From contig NC_091490.1 of NCBI RefSeq assembly GCF_947461875.1, positions 21,596,984 through 21,660,983 of the forward strand: a stretch of 64,000 bases of DNA. The letters run 5' to 3'. The stretch's first letter is position 1. The number at the start of each line of letters is the position of its first letter. Position numbers and translations under genes: made by a program. Positions 37,166 through 50,600 of this stretch are shown one piece after another. The notes beneath the pieces were generated by a model, which made no database searches, was not told the origin of the DNA, and saw nothing but the letters and a program-made list of their open reading frames with translations. The stretch comes from Haliaeetus albicilla. Taxonomy: Eukaryota; Chordata; Aves; Accipitriformes; Accipitridae.

Positions 37166-40100
37166 TAGACACCCAGCTGGCAGACATAGCAACATTAAAG
37201 CCAGGTAGAAGCACTAACAAAAGAGCTGAAAACGACAACAGAATCAGAAAACACAGTTTTACTAGTGAAAAAGCACAGCTGATTTTTCAAATCCTACCTG
37301 GTTCATAGAATAGCATGAGAAACTGAGATTTTAGAAATACAAGGCTAAGTCCCTGAGATCCACAAATTAATACTTATTCATGTAAATCAGCTCAAAGTTC
37401 TCAGCTGGAATTTTCCCACATGATGACAATGAGCTCTATGAAGACTCGGTGGATTAAGCACATGGATTTTTAATCACGTGATATCTGTCTAAATCCACAC
37501 AGTAATTTAATTTGTGTCCAGCATGCCATTCTCACCCTCCAAATCAAGCCTTTTCCCTCCAAATATATATTTTTTTAATCTTTTCACTACCATTAAAAAA
37601 AGATTTCCATACTGGGATGTCCCACCATGCTGTCTGCACTTGACAGTGTGCCACCCACACAGTTTTGTACAAGTCATAAGCCTACAGTATTCATAAGCTC
37701 TCTAAACTGCAATTCAGAATATTTTCTACAGCAGATGTTTATCCTTGCTTCTGCTTTCATATTTAGTAAGATTTAAAAAAAAAAAAAAATCAGCACAGAT
37801 GACAGAAATATAATTGCAGCCAGCTGAAGACTGGAAGGAAAACCTCCATTCAAGAACATCTAAACTACCAGCATCCAGGTCTAAGCCCGCATGCTAAGAA
37901 GTGAGCACATCTTCTACTGCCAATTTTTACTTCCACTGAAATGATTAAGAGGGTGGGGGCTGTTTGTTACAAGTCTTCCTTATTTGCATTGCTCCAGTGT
38001 TTTGATGTGTATATACAATGACTGAGCTCACGTGTACAAAGCAAATAATCAAAGATGGGCCAACATGTGCTGTGTGTGCAGAGTGACATGCATGAACACT
38101 GGAATTAGTAGGTGGGGACAGTGAGATTCCTGCTGCGCCCTTGAAAATGTGATACCCAATTCCTGTGTGAAAACAATTTGTTCATCTTTTTTGTATGATG
38201 ACTCTTTGGGGTTTTTCCACTGAACTCACAAATGTTCAAAGACTATGGTATTTACTGCATGGACTGAGGCATTCATAAGTAAACCTGGTCACAATGCACT
38301 TATCGCTTTGCCTACTCAGATTTGATACAAACACTTCCTTCTTCTGGGGGAAGCATGTCAGCAAATCAGCCATATTCTGCTGCAGAGTAAGCTTAAAGTT
38401 TAAGACTCAAATCCACATTAAAATATATTGGCGTGGGTCTTACATATGTCACCATTTTACTTTCCCACTGTTACATAACTTTGTGCAGTTAATGTATCAC
38501 TGTATATCAAATTCATGCAATTAAGTTGCTTTTTTCATTCTAGGTAATATTTTTGCAACAAGTGAAAGAATTCAGCTGATAGTGAAGAAACTTTAAAACC
38601 TCTGTTAAGACAAAATGTGTTAAATCATTAGAAAATTAATGTCTAATGGTTAGTGACAGTAGTAACAAGAGAATCTCCCTTTTTAAGATACGAGAACAAA
38701 GTACTCTGTTCATATTGTAAGACTAACAGGAAACCAGCTGTTTTTGTTGTCTAAGATATTGTTTAAGGAACCCCAAAAATATAGAAACGTAAATATGACC
38801 ATTAAGAGGAAGAATGGAAATAGTGCTAAAACTAGAGGGGAGAGTCAATAAATGAATATAGCAGGTAGGATTTTGTTTGCAAGGCATTGCAGGTGGTCAG
38901 AAAGAAGCAAAGAATAGAAATTCCTGGGCAACCGCATACTGTCAGATAGTGCTGGTCATTATAGTACAGACAACAAAGGGATCTTTATCTGTAACATAGG
39001 AGGGATTTTAAGTAACGTATTACTCCATTTTTTAGCAGGAAGGTAAAAATACCCTCAAAACAAACATTCTCTGTGTAAAGTCTCCATGACCAACTCTACT
39101 GAACTTCTCACACAAATTATTTGTCCTGTGGCTCAGAGTTCTCCAGGTCAAAGGCTGAACAGTGCTAAGCTGTGAGCTAGAACAAGTAAATGGACAAATT
39201 ATTTTCAGTGCTAAGATGTAAGAGTCAAGTCAGAGCTCTGGTTTAATTCCATTAACTTTTGTAGAGGCTACATTTGTTAAGTAAATTTAGCTACTGGATT
39301 TCAAAACAAAGACTCTAGTGTATTATGGCACTGCTTAACTAACAGTCTGACAAAGCAATGTTAAAGGAGATCATCAGCTTTAACTAGGAGCCACAAAAAT
39401 GAAAGTGAAATGTGCTTTAAGGAAAATAAAGGAAAAATCTCAGAAAAGTGTGCAGAAAGCCAAAGCCACTGCAGTCAATAACCCCTCACAGCACTTTATT
39501 GAACTGAGTATAGCTGTCACTTGGTCTCTGACTCCTGCTGAGAAAGTTACCAAAATTTTAGAGGAATAAGAAGAGGTTCAAAGTACAAGTGCTGTGCTGA
39601 AAAACTGTTCTGTTACTGGTGAATAAAGAAAAAAAAAAGAGCTAACATTTGGTATTATATGTATCGAGGTTGTTATTACTTAGCTAGAGGAACAGATTCA
39701 ACACTTAGTGTGAAGAAACTTGTGCTCCTAACAGTAATGTTCTCTCATCGCCAGGTTTATTAGACATCACAGGAACTTATGAGAACACAAAAGTTAAAAA
39801 TGAAAGAGCAATCAACCAGAACAGGGAGTCAGAAAACCTCACAAACCCAAGAATCAATTATCTGAAATGTAAATGTAGGAGCATTTAAATTAAATCCAAC
39901 TCTCAGCCACTCATTTCCTACCAATGCATCTCAAATGGGGCAGAGTCCAGGTAGTACAGCTGATGTTGTACTCCTCCACTTCAGTACGTTGGTATTATTT
40001 GCTACAGTCCTGAGAGTCAATTTCTCCCTTTTTTGTCATGGTTACAAACAGCACTGGTACAGTGCAGCAATAGGTGTGTCTATATCCAGTGGACTAGATA

Positions 40101-41229
40101 ACCATAACATTGTTTCCTTATTTTTTCCTTAAAGCAAACAACTTGAATAGAATTACAAGAAAGCATTCTTACTGCTCACATAAAAATATAGTATTCCTAT
40201 GTCATACATCCATGCAATCCCATTGTGCCTACTGTGGCTATCTTACAGCCAACCTCTAAATACAAACATACTCAAGAAAAATGATAGACCTCTGTGTTTG
40301 ATCTTTGAACCAAATTCCCTCTTCATTTAAACAAGGTCCCCACTGATGCTAGCTGAACAAGAACTCCAAGAATTACCTTCGTTTTTCATCTTCTTCTAAG
40401 AGGCTTTATTAGAACTGCCTTCCAACAGATATTGATTACCCTTATTAAATAAATTCAAAAATTCATGTTACCATACCCAGTGCTGATTTGAACAGTCGCA
40501 GTTCACTAATAATAGATTTAGAAAGTCAACCACTGCTGTGTGACAGAACTTAATTTGTCCCATACTGATTTCAATACCATTCTTTATCATCAAAGATAAA
40601 AAAATTTCAGCCCTGGAATAAGTGTTATTTCCTATTTCACTGTACATTTTTTACTGAGGAACAAACAGATCTACAGAGTTAAAATGTAAAAAAATACAAA
40701 ACAATCATTACTTTGCCATACTTGAGATCCGAATTAAAAACAGTCAGCCTTATATTCAGGTGCACCTAATGTGAAAGGGAAGCATTAAGATTTCATTGAC
40801 TGTGAACACATCAATACCTCTGTTACAAGCGGAGTTTCACCAACACTCATGCACACGTCACAGCCAGACTGAATGTTAGTGTGAATGGAATTACAAATCC
40901 AAGGAAAATCAAAACTTACCTGTTTTCTTTTGGGGTTTGTTTGTTTGTTTCTTTTTCATTTCTTCTCCCCACCCCCAGGAGCTTTAAAAGTCAGGTTTGG
41001 AAGAAAGAAAAAACACTGCATACTTACTCCTCCCATAAAATCTGAATTTATGAAAGCTCGAGACTTAAAAAGCAAAAATACTCCGGGATGCTTCAATACA
41101 TCTTGTTGGACCTACATGCTGTTTCACATACTATTCTGCAACATTCAAAAGGAACACAGAAATACAGGTGAAATAAACAGTGCTACAAACATATGTTCCA
41201 GCTCTTGAACATATCTTCCAGTTCACTGG
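37166..41229. other. Intergenic, no gene seen
   Basis: AT-rich, with an A run at about 37777-37789. No exon, repeat family or RNA gene recognised. Confidence 0.55.
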
Positions 41230-41545
41230 CAACGTGCCAGTGCCTGCAAGGAGATTATGGAGGAGACAGAGCCAAACCCTGCACACTGGTGCATGGCAGG
41301 AGAGTGAGAGGCAGTGGGGGTAATCTGAAACAAGAGAGGCTCAGGCTGGTTGTAATGAGGGACTTTTCCACTGTGAAGCAGTCAGGTAGTCCCCCAAGGA
41401 GTCTGTGCCATCTCCCTGCTTGGAGGTTTTCAAGACTGAACAAAGCCCTGAGCAACGTAGTCTGAGCTGACGGCTAACCATGCTTTGAGGTTAAACTAGA
41501 TATTTCTATAATCCTAATCTTCGCAATAAAATGCTATGATGCCAA
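41230..41545 (+). mobile_element. Old CR1 LINE 3' fragment, plus strand
   Basis: The end of a diverged CR1: GAGGCTCAGGCTGG (about 41336), then CTTGGAGGTTTTCAAGACTG, CCCTGAGCAACGTAGTCTGA, CATGCTTTGAGGTTAAACTA and a worn terminal ATGCTATGATG. These follow in the order of the CR1 3' coding end and 3' UTR. It is much more decayed than the copy at 25138-26205. The 5' boundary is approximate. Confidence 0.8.
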
Positions 41546-41605
41546 GGTCCTTCCTTTGCAGGTATAAAGATCATATCAAAGTTTTCTTTTCCATACATAA
41601 TTCAG

Positions 41606-42172
41606 CCGGTCAAAAGAGGTGATTATCCCACTGTATTTAGCATTGGTACAGCCTCACCTTGAACACTCTGTGCAGTTCAGGGCCCCACAATTTAAGAAGG
41701 ATGTGAAGGTACTTGAATGCATCCAGAGGACAACAAAGCTGGTGAAAAGACTGGAAGGAATGTCCTATGAGGAGCAGCTAACGACTCTGGGTCTGTCTGG
41801 TTTGGAGAAGAGGAGGCTGAGGGTTGACCTCATTGCTCTCTACAGCTTCCTGAGGACGGGAGGTGGAGAGGGAGGTGCTGATCTCTTCTCCCTGGTATCC
41901 AATGATAGGACACATGGGAATGATTCAAAGCTGCACTGGGGAGGTTTAGACTGGACATTAGGAAACATTTCTTTACTGAGAGAGAGGTCAAACTCTGGAA
42001 CAGGCTTCCTGGAGATATGGTCGATGTCACAAGCCTGTCAGTGTCTAAGAGACATTTGGACAATGCCCTTAATAACATGCTTTAATCTCTGGTCAGCCCT
42101 GAATTGGTCAGGCAGTTGGACTGGATGATTGTTGTAGGTCCCTTCCAACTGAAATACTCCATTCTATTCTAA
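41606..42172 (+). mobile_element. CR1 LINE 3' fragment of a second subfamily, plus strand
   Basis: Encodes the C-terminal part of the CR1 reverse transcriptase in sense (IPLYLALVQPHLEHSVQF, KLVKRLEGMSYEEQLTTLGL, LEKRRLR, GGADLFSLVSNDRTHGN). A one-base loss near 41938 (CACTGGGGAGG in place of the expected CACCAGGGGAGG) throws the frame. The rest can be read in another frame through the end of ORF2 (about 42083). The tail is TGGATGATTGTTGTAGGTCC and TTCCAACTGAAATACTCC, ending in TTCTATTCTA, which differs from the ATTCTATG tails of the other CR1 copies. So this is a different CR1 subfamily inserted about 60 bases after the preceding fragment. Confidence 0.9.
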
Positions 42173-45100
42173 TTCAAAAGGCCAAATATCCTCCTGATCT
42201 TAGCTAGATCACTAGATTAGTACAGCTAAGACACATCAGCTTGTATAGCCAACTTCACCCAAAGGAATGGTTTCATTTAGCATCAGATCTGGTTACTTTT
42301 GCCTTCTCAGCCCGAGTGATCAGATACCCATTTGCAGATAGTTCATACAAAACAGTCCTTAGCACAAGCCCAGAGTGAGGTGTGAGTCATAAGAAAAATT
42401 AATCATTCTGCATCATGCATTTCCATATGTAATTACTATTACAGACCTGAGCTGAAAGCAGTTACACAATTTATCTGCACATTTCTCTCCCATGCCTTCA
42501 GTGCCAGCCCTAATTAACAGAATCCAAAAGCATTGACTGCATTTGATTTCAACTGCAAACATACTCTGTTTAGGGACTAACCAAGTCCATTCATGTCAGG
42601 GAGCTGCATAATTATCCTGGAACTGTAATAGAAAACGTAAGCTTTAAGTGCCAACAGGAGAACAGGCAACTGACGCATCCATGGAACTACATTACCTGTG
42701 GTCACTTCAGCTTACACTAAGTGCTTTTCCTCTCAAATACACCATCCTGCCAAAGACAGCTGATTATTTATTTGCCTAGAATTCTTCATTGTGCATTTTG
42801 TATCATCTTGCTCATGTGTATAAGCTACTGCACTGATACTTTAAAATCCTAGACAGAGAAAAAGATAAAGTAATGACTATAGAAACAAGTACCCCTCGTA
42901 AGTGACTAAACTGCAGAATTATCATTTCTTCTCATTCATGCTTGTATGGATTGGCTACGCAAACACAGGAGTAGATGTTTATTCATAATGGTTCTGCACA
43001 CGCTGCTGTGAAATAAGCTCTAGAGAAAGAGTCATGAACCTGAAGTACTATTGGAAAATCTCAGGTATTGTATATTTTATGTCTCTGTAGAGCTAGCACA
43101 CAGTAATGGTTAGTAGATAACTGCACAGAACAACCAAATCTCTCCTGAATATTTCACCAGGAATGTCCATCTCAGAGTTCTTCACAAATTTGGGACAATT
43201 GTGTTAAATTCACTTATAAAGTAACCTCAAACAGTACTGTGCAAAACTCAGTATAGAAGCATTATTCACATTAAGGAGTAGTACTCTTCTGCTTGGCTGA
43301 TAAGCACATGGCTACCCATCAGTTGAAAAGAACCCATTTACCCTACATTTATTGTTACTTATTTCACTTCAGTGAAATAAAATAAGATTAATCTGGTACA
43401 ATGGAAAACCAAAGCCAAGAAGCCATTTAGGCCAGTAAAATTTTCAGAAGTGGGTACAGGTCTTGTGAGAGGTGGCACTAATCACTGCCAATCTGATCTT
43501 TTTTTCATTGTTAAACTTCAATTAGCACCTCAGGAAAAAGAATTCATTGCAAGGCATTCATCAGGGGAGGCTTGCCCTTCTCTTCTCACATAACTGTAAA
43601 GTTAACCAGTGTACTAATTTCTAGCAGGCAATTCCTTTCGGCCCCTGCATACAGCAGACAATGGCTACCAAACTAAAACACCAGTCTGCTAACTAATTAT
43701 CAATTAAAAACCACCTCTTAGCAACTTATAATATAAATGAGAAGCTGTATTATGTCAAAACATTATCATGACAACAGAGTTGAAACCACCCAGCTTTACT
43801 ATAATATTATAATGAAACACAAATCTAGATGCTATCCAATTGAAAGAATAGGGATACCATTGGAATAGAAGGATCTGATAGGGTTAAAATACTGTTTCAT
43901 TGTTATGAAATCATATTTTAGAGCTTCTCTTGGAATACATATTCTGGGTTCTGACTGCTTATATTCAGGATTTTTGTAGATCAAAAAAAGAAGCAAGCAA
44001 TTAGCAAATTACCACTGCAATTATATGCATGAGAATTTGAGGGCAAAATATAGTCAGAAACAGTATCTTTTTATTTCCATCTGCAAAAGCAAAAAAGGGT
44101 TTTCTACCGTGCTGGACAAGCTTGTATAAAAGACCTGCAGCAAAAACAATATTGCTGATTAATACTCTGCTAAAAATTTATTTTTCAGAAGACTGTCATT
44201 GACATAAGCCTTCTCTTACTAAGAAACAGCTTCAAAGCACAATGAGAAAAAGTAATAAATGAATATGTCTCGAAAAGTGAAGTAGTCCATCTCGCTTGTT
44301 ATGAGAAAAATAAGGTTTCTTTTCAGTATCTATGCAAAAGGATCAGCATGGATCCAAGTATGCTACTGAATGTCAAGAAGGAATATTGAAATACCTAAGT
44401 GTTCCTTGTTCAGGCAGCCATAATGGTGCAAAAGGGCTGTTTCTTATCAACCTAAAACTAAGTTTTTGAGAGCTAACTAGTATACATCTTCATAACACCA
44501 CCATGGGTAACAACAGATCAAATTATCATCTGTTGAATCTCTTACCACAGTTAGAGAGACAGCCTGGCATTCAGTCTGTCACAGCATGATGTCCTAGAAA
44601 CGCATACAGATTTACTCTCTTTAATACTACAGAATGCACTTAAGTACTCAATTTCCATTCACCATATCTTTTGGGAAAGGCTCACAACTCTTACTACTCC
44701 CTGTATTTAGTCCATGCCTATAGCGATGGAGCACAACATGCATGGGCAGATCCCAGCATATTTAAGATAATTCACTCCATACCACTGTGGAAATCTGAAC
44801 GCATTTTGCACAAGAAGGAAGCATATGGGATGGTTTTGTTTTGCTCATTTTTTCCCAAGAGCATCTCCTAGGGAGAACAGCTTTGTGCATACTGCTGTTC
44901 AGAACAGTCCATCTCAAGAAAAGATGACACCAAAGGAAGAATTGTTTACTGCCATATAGAAAAGATTTCAAATGGAGCCTCTTTTAATGAAAGCAATCTT
45001 AATAAATATCATCCAAGGTATCCAAACTGACAAAAGCACGTCCACAAAATTACTGAATTTAACAACACATTTCTCAGAGATAAAAAATCAATTGGCAGAT

Positions 45101-47369
45101 GCCAAAGGGGAAAAAAAAGTGATGTGGCACATTGCATCTTTTTATGACAGATGGTTTCAAATGGATTAATGATGTGAGCGCTAAATTTCTAGGTTGCAGT
45201 TAATATGTAACCTCCAGCCAGCAGACACCTCTAAGGTTCTAAGATATTTACACCTGAGTGGTAAAGAGGCCCACCCAATTGAACTTGGAAACACAGTGCT
45301 AATTTGAAGGCTATCTTCCAAATGAAAAAAAAAAAAAAAAAATTAATAGATATTGGGGGGGGGGGGGGGGGCGCAGGTAGAGAGACCTTGTCACAACACT
45401 GGTATGGAATTGGAAATTCAATACTTTTTTCCCCTCTGAGAAGCTATTATGAGGACAGACACACAGACTACATGAATTCATATTATACCATGTCAGTCAA
45501 ATGAAGAAAAAGAAAAGGATCAGTAAGATACACATTGTTTTCCCCTTCATTTCTAGACAATTTTAGAATGGTAAAAACTTCCCTTTCCATTAAAAAAAAA
45601 ACCCAAAACAAAAGAAGTTCAACAGCAATAATGAATCTTGTCACTGTACTTAAGCCATCATAAAAGTTACTTGCTTGATATGACCAGCAGACATGGCATG
45701 TCTTCAATATCTTTTCAACATCTCCAATTTTCACAGTTCATTTGGCTAAGAAGTCACAGGAAAGTCTATCACTTTACAATAGGCAGAACCTTTCAGACAC
45801 TAAACTCAATCTGAAAAATAGTTGTAAGCAAGACTTAAAGTCAGGGTTTGTGGCTAAAACAATTTAAATTGGATTTATATGAGTAGAGTTGCTGGTTAAA
45901 CACTTCAGAGTGATTACTATTATTCACTGTCATTTACATTTTGAAGTAACTACTGGAAAAGTACATTATAACAGTATCTACAACAATTCAAAGATGAATG
46001 AGAGCAAAATCAAATGACAAATATTATCATTCTTAGTGTAAATATTTACCATCCAACAAAAATAATTATTATTGGGACATTCCATTTCACTATTTTCTTC
46101 TTGCATTTATCTTTTCCTGGAATGTACATGAAGTCATTCTGACGTGACTTACTGTCATATTGAACACACTACATTTCTCCAACAAAATGGAAAAAACAAT
46201 GTCTGGTCACACACTATTACACTCTAGCTATTTCCACAGCAGATTCACAGAGGGCCTGCATAGGCCAAAGGTAACTCCATGGCATATCCTAAACTTGGAA
46301 GAGTATAGGGAGTATTCATTATTTTCTAATAAACTAGGAAGAAAGAGACTAAGAAATTACTCTTTCTTAAAAAAAAAAAAGTTAATGATGAAAATAACAA
46401 ATTTCTTTTGGTTTCAATATTCTTGAAGAGAAAAATTTAAAACATTTTCACTTTTTTTGCTAATAGACCAATAATAGATTCACGCTGTGGTAACCACAGA
46501 CAGAAGATACAGTCACTAGACCTTGCCTACAGAAAGCCAACTACAAACAGCTGAAACACAAATGCTTTTGGAAGGACCTCTGCCTTGGTCATACAATTTC
46601 CTTGCTTCAAACTCATCTTTCTGCAGTGTATTTGAGAACTAATGACCAACATACCACACCCAGCTGCATCCCATTTTACACGGTTCTGACTGCAAATCAA
46701 TGCAGGCCTCAACACCCCAGTCACCATCTCGGTCTGTTCCAGGGCAACAAGAGGGGATCTGTATCTTTGTCTTCATTGTGGGCTGGGCTATACACCGTAT
46801 GAATCAAATGCTCTTAAGGATTTTTTCTTGACAGAAAGGGGTAAGAAACTCCTTAATATTGCATTAATACCACCTAGCAATTTGTGACAAAATGGAAGAT
46901 TGATACTCTAATTCAAACTGCAGTCCATATATCACTGCTCTTTACAAGTTCTTTATAGGAAGCATGCCTTTCCACAAAAGGCTGTCACACAAATTGTTAT
47001 ATAATGTATTTTTGTAACTTTGGGAGAAGAAAAAATACACATATATGTAATATACATAAAGATGTAAATATAATATATAAAAACATTCTATATATGCTTC
47101 CATATTTTATATAAGATATATTTTTATGTAAATAAAATGCAGAATATGCTTCTGGATGATTGACAATACCCACAGCATTTGCCAGATTTGTCTTTTGTGC
47201 TCTGTTTCAGCATATCCCGGGTAGATTCAAGCGGTAAAATAATTAGCCAAACTGGAATACATGGTGATTATCCAAAATGGTACTTAGAATTCTGCTCTAA
47301 TAGATGTGACGAAACCCTTAACGACTTCAAGCAGTAAGGGGAGGGGGAATGGAGGGAAGCGAGTTTGAA
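42173..47369. other. Intergenic, no gene seen
   Basis: AT-rich. Contains adjoining A18 and G17 homopolymers (45325-45371), an A run near 46370-46380 and a TATA-rich patch at about 47036-47125. ORFs of 60-88 codons are unrecognised. No repeat family identified. Confidence 0.55.
45325..45371 (+). repeat. A18 run followed closely by G17 run
   Basis: Eighteen A (45325-45342), a 12-base spacer, then seventeen G (45355-45371) ending in CGC. The G run could form a quadruplex and is a classic weak spot for polymerases and assemblers, so its length should not be trusted. Confidence 0.85.
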
Positions 47370-47670
47370 GCTGTTTTCATTATGAAAACCGACAGGTCTT
47401 GGTTCCAATTTCACCCCGAACTGCCATAGAGATTAATATTTTTCTTTCAAAGCCACATTTTTATAAGAGATTACATTTTCCTCTGAAAGAGAAGAGCTCC
47501 ATTCAAAGACATGCCCATTTGTTGTTGTCAGATTCTGCCTAACTGGGCTGAGAGCCTACTGTAGCTCTGCAGAGCTGTGACCTGCACTTCACTCCCTCCA
47601 GGCACTATAAATAATTTCCATGGAAACAGCGCTGAAGAAGATATCTGCAAGCCAAGAAGATATCTATAGG
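47370..47670. promoter_or_regulatory. Candidate conserved non-coding element with palindromes and paired GATA-type sites
   Basis: Contains three compact symmetrical elements. First, a 17-base inverted repeat GTTTTCAT-T-ATGAAAAC (47373-47389). Second, a perfect 12-base palindrome TTTCCATGGAAA (47615-47626), similar in form to an RFX-type site. Third, a 12-base motif AAGAAGATATCT repeated exactly at 47635-47646 and 47654-47665, 19 bases apart, each holding the GATA-like palindrome AGATATCT. The sequence between is mid-GC, non-repetitive and includes paired CTGCAGAG-like sites. Density of such sites suggests regulatory DNA; no test of conservation was possible. Confidence 0.35.
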
Positions 47671-50600
47671 CTTTCTGTTAGATTTATGTCTCTTATTTTT
47701 TCCTCTCCATTTTCTCAGTTAAACCAACATTAAATACAATTATTTTATAAAATACGTTACACACACAACTAAAGTTACAAAAGAAATGAAAGATACAGGG
47801 GAAAAAAACTGAAGGCGTTTCCTACTCCACAATATGTATGTATCTATCTATAGATTATCTTCACATCCTGCATTCCCATTTGCCTGGAGGAAAGAGTACA
47901 TTGCATCTACACTGCACTTCTTTCACCCAAGGAAGAATTGTCCCTTAGTCATCAGGCTGGAGCTAATCCTCTAATTAATGTATTTAATGAAGAGTGTTCT
48001 AATTCACACCTTGATGAGGCTGAGAAGAAAAGTAGATTCATGTGAAATCAAAGCTGAAGGGCTCTGAAACAGCCTTATCAGACCACGCAGGGAGGAAATG
48101 AACACAATGGAATGCACTGCAGCCTAGCCAAGTGTAAATCTGCAGCTCTTCAGTCCTGGATGTCAATTTATCACACAGTGAAAATCAGCTAACTTCCTAG
48201 CTACTTCTCTTTCAGCAATGGAAAGATAATGCTCAATGTGTGGATGTAGTAAAGATAATTGGAAATCTACCAAACCCTGTTCCCTCATAATCCCCCAGAT
48301 AACGAGAGTCCATGTATATTGGAGGTGTACAGTACTCCCTCTTTCTCCTCCTGGCCACGGGAATACCATGGCTTTAGGCCCTCCCTGCAAACTGTACAGC
48401 TGGTATTGTTTTCATTGTCCACTGAAGCTGCAGATGACTCGTCCCAAATTGTAAGAGTTTCCTTACTCCGAGATCAGTCTACAGATATGGGGAGAAACAG
48501 AGATTGCCTTTTCTCTCCTTTGGCTGGGCTTGTACAACCTGCCTGTAGCTTAGGGGACAAAGGAAGCGAGTCAAAGGATCATATCAAAACTCAAACACAA
48601 GCACCTAAGGAGAAATAACTGTAATCACTGCTCTGTTTTTTTCTTTTCAGTATTACAATAGTTGTCACTGAACATAACAATAAATTTAAATAACTACTCT
48701 TAGCTGCATTATAGGAATTTTTTGGAGCTCCTTTTCCCCTCTGTACTCCTCCTGTAGGATCTAGTTTATCCTCACATAAGCTTTGAGTGCTGACCATGAG
48801 GTTTTTCTTCATTAAAACACATCAGATTCCACGTCATCTTTTACATTTTTGTCTGTATTTTAATCTCTATTTTTATGATCCAAAATATTGCTCGCACGTC
48901 AGGAAGAATTCATACAGTTCATAGTAGTATCAACATTAGCATTAAAAATAATGACTTCTGCTTCCTCAAGCCATTGCTCTAAAGCAGACTTCTTTAAGAA
49001 AAGATTGCCTACTAGTACATAAGCCATTAGCTCTACTCATCTTGTAAGGAGTCTGTCTGTATTATGAATGTTAGAAAAATACTTCAGAAGCCAAGACTTT
49101 CTTGGAATTTTTTGATCCAAAGAAGTTTAGAAAAATATCAAATAGAAGCTAATTCATCATAAGAGATATTTGTATTTACATCTGTTCCTATAGCTACTGA
49201 AATCCAGATTGCTGTTCAACTAATGTTTGACAGCTTTTAGGTCCAATAGTTAAAAGAACAAGAGTATCAAGATTAGAAAATTACTTCTTGTTCTCAATCT
49301 AAGATATCCTAAAGGTGGCTATTTTTTTTAGATTGTTCTCAGATCCCAACTCTACCTTTCACAATTCACACTGTAACTACTTCAGACACTACCGAAGTAT
49401 TTAACATTATGTATACTATTTAACTTCTCTGTGCCTTGCCACTCTAAAATGATTCTTATAATAATTACCGATCTTCTTTCACAGAATTATTAAGAAGGTT
49501 AATTAATTGTTTCTAGAACTCCTGAGATTCTCAAATGAAAAGCCAGTACATAGAAGAAGGGCTTTGAAGAAACTTTGAATTCACTGTCATAATCATAATT
49601 AAATCAAGGAGAAATTTTATATTGTTATTCTCAGATTCTCTTTTCTTCAGCTCACCATTTTATTTTTTCCTACAAGTTGCCATTTGCTGCAAAGTATCTT
49701 AACTGATTCAAAATTCCATATTATACCTTGCTTTAGAAAAAAATGTAAATTGCATCCATCACACATTAATCAATTGTATCTAGGCAACATAGGTGAGGTT
49801 AGATCATGTTTTTGCAATCACCCCTGTGCAAAGAGATGGACTCAGCACCTTTCACCTCTTTCATTCCTGGAAGTAGCCACATTAGACCAAAAAAGATCCA
49901 TAGCAGCATGATTGTTCCTTAACTCCTCACATCAACCAGATACCTCATCAGAACCTGTTCACTGGGAACAGCAACTCACAACAACATATATTAAATCTAC
50001 CCTGATCTTCCTGCTACCGTAGTTATGTACTTTGACATTCAGCCCCTAGTTTCTCCTGTCAATCATCTGGAATTAACAACAACAGGGTAACAAATAAGTT
50101 TATAAAATATGGTCTAAACAATTAAAAAAAAAAAGTCAAGAATATGTGGATTAAGAAACAGTTAAAAAAAGAAAAAAAGAAGACATTCAACTCTACTGTA
50201 TTGTGTGTTTCAAATGTGTGCTGGTTTCCTTCTGGCAGTTTTCAGTGGAAAGACAGTGATCTACTTAAATTTATTAACTGAATGTTCCTGAGAGACATCC
50301 ATTTAGTGCCTGTAACAATTATCTAATAAGAAATCTTATAAAGTACAGTAAGATAAATAATTTTGAGAATCACATTCAGAATTTAAGATCATGACATTCG
50401 ATTCATCAGAGATTACAGGCTTATTAAAAATAGGTGATCTTGTTTTAACTTTCTGAATACCTGATTATTATTAGCTAATAGCCTTTAATAGCTTAATATT
50501 CTGGCATTAACTTAAAAACAAGATATTACCTTTAAAAAAAAAGTTTCCAGAAGGATAACATGCAGGTTTGGTCACTGAAATACACACCTTCAAGAAATAC

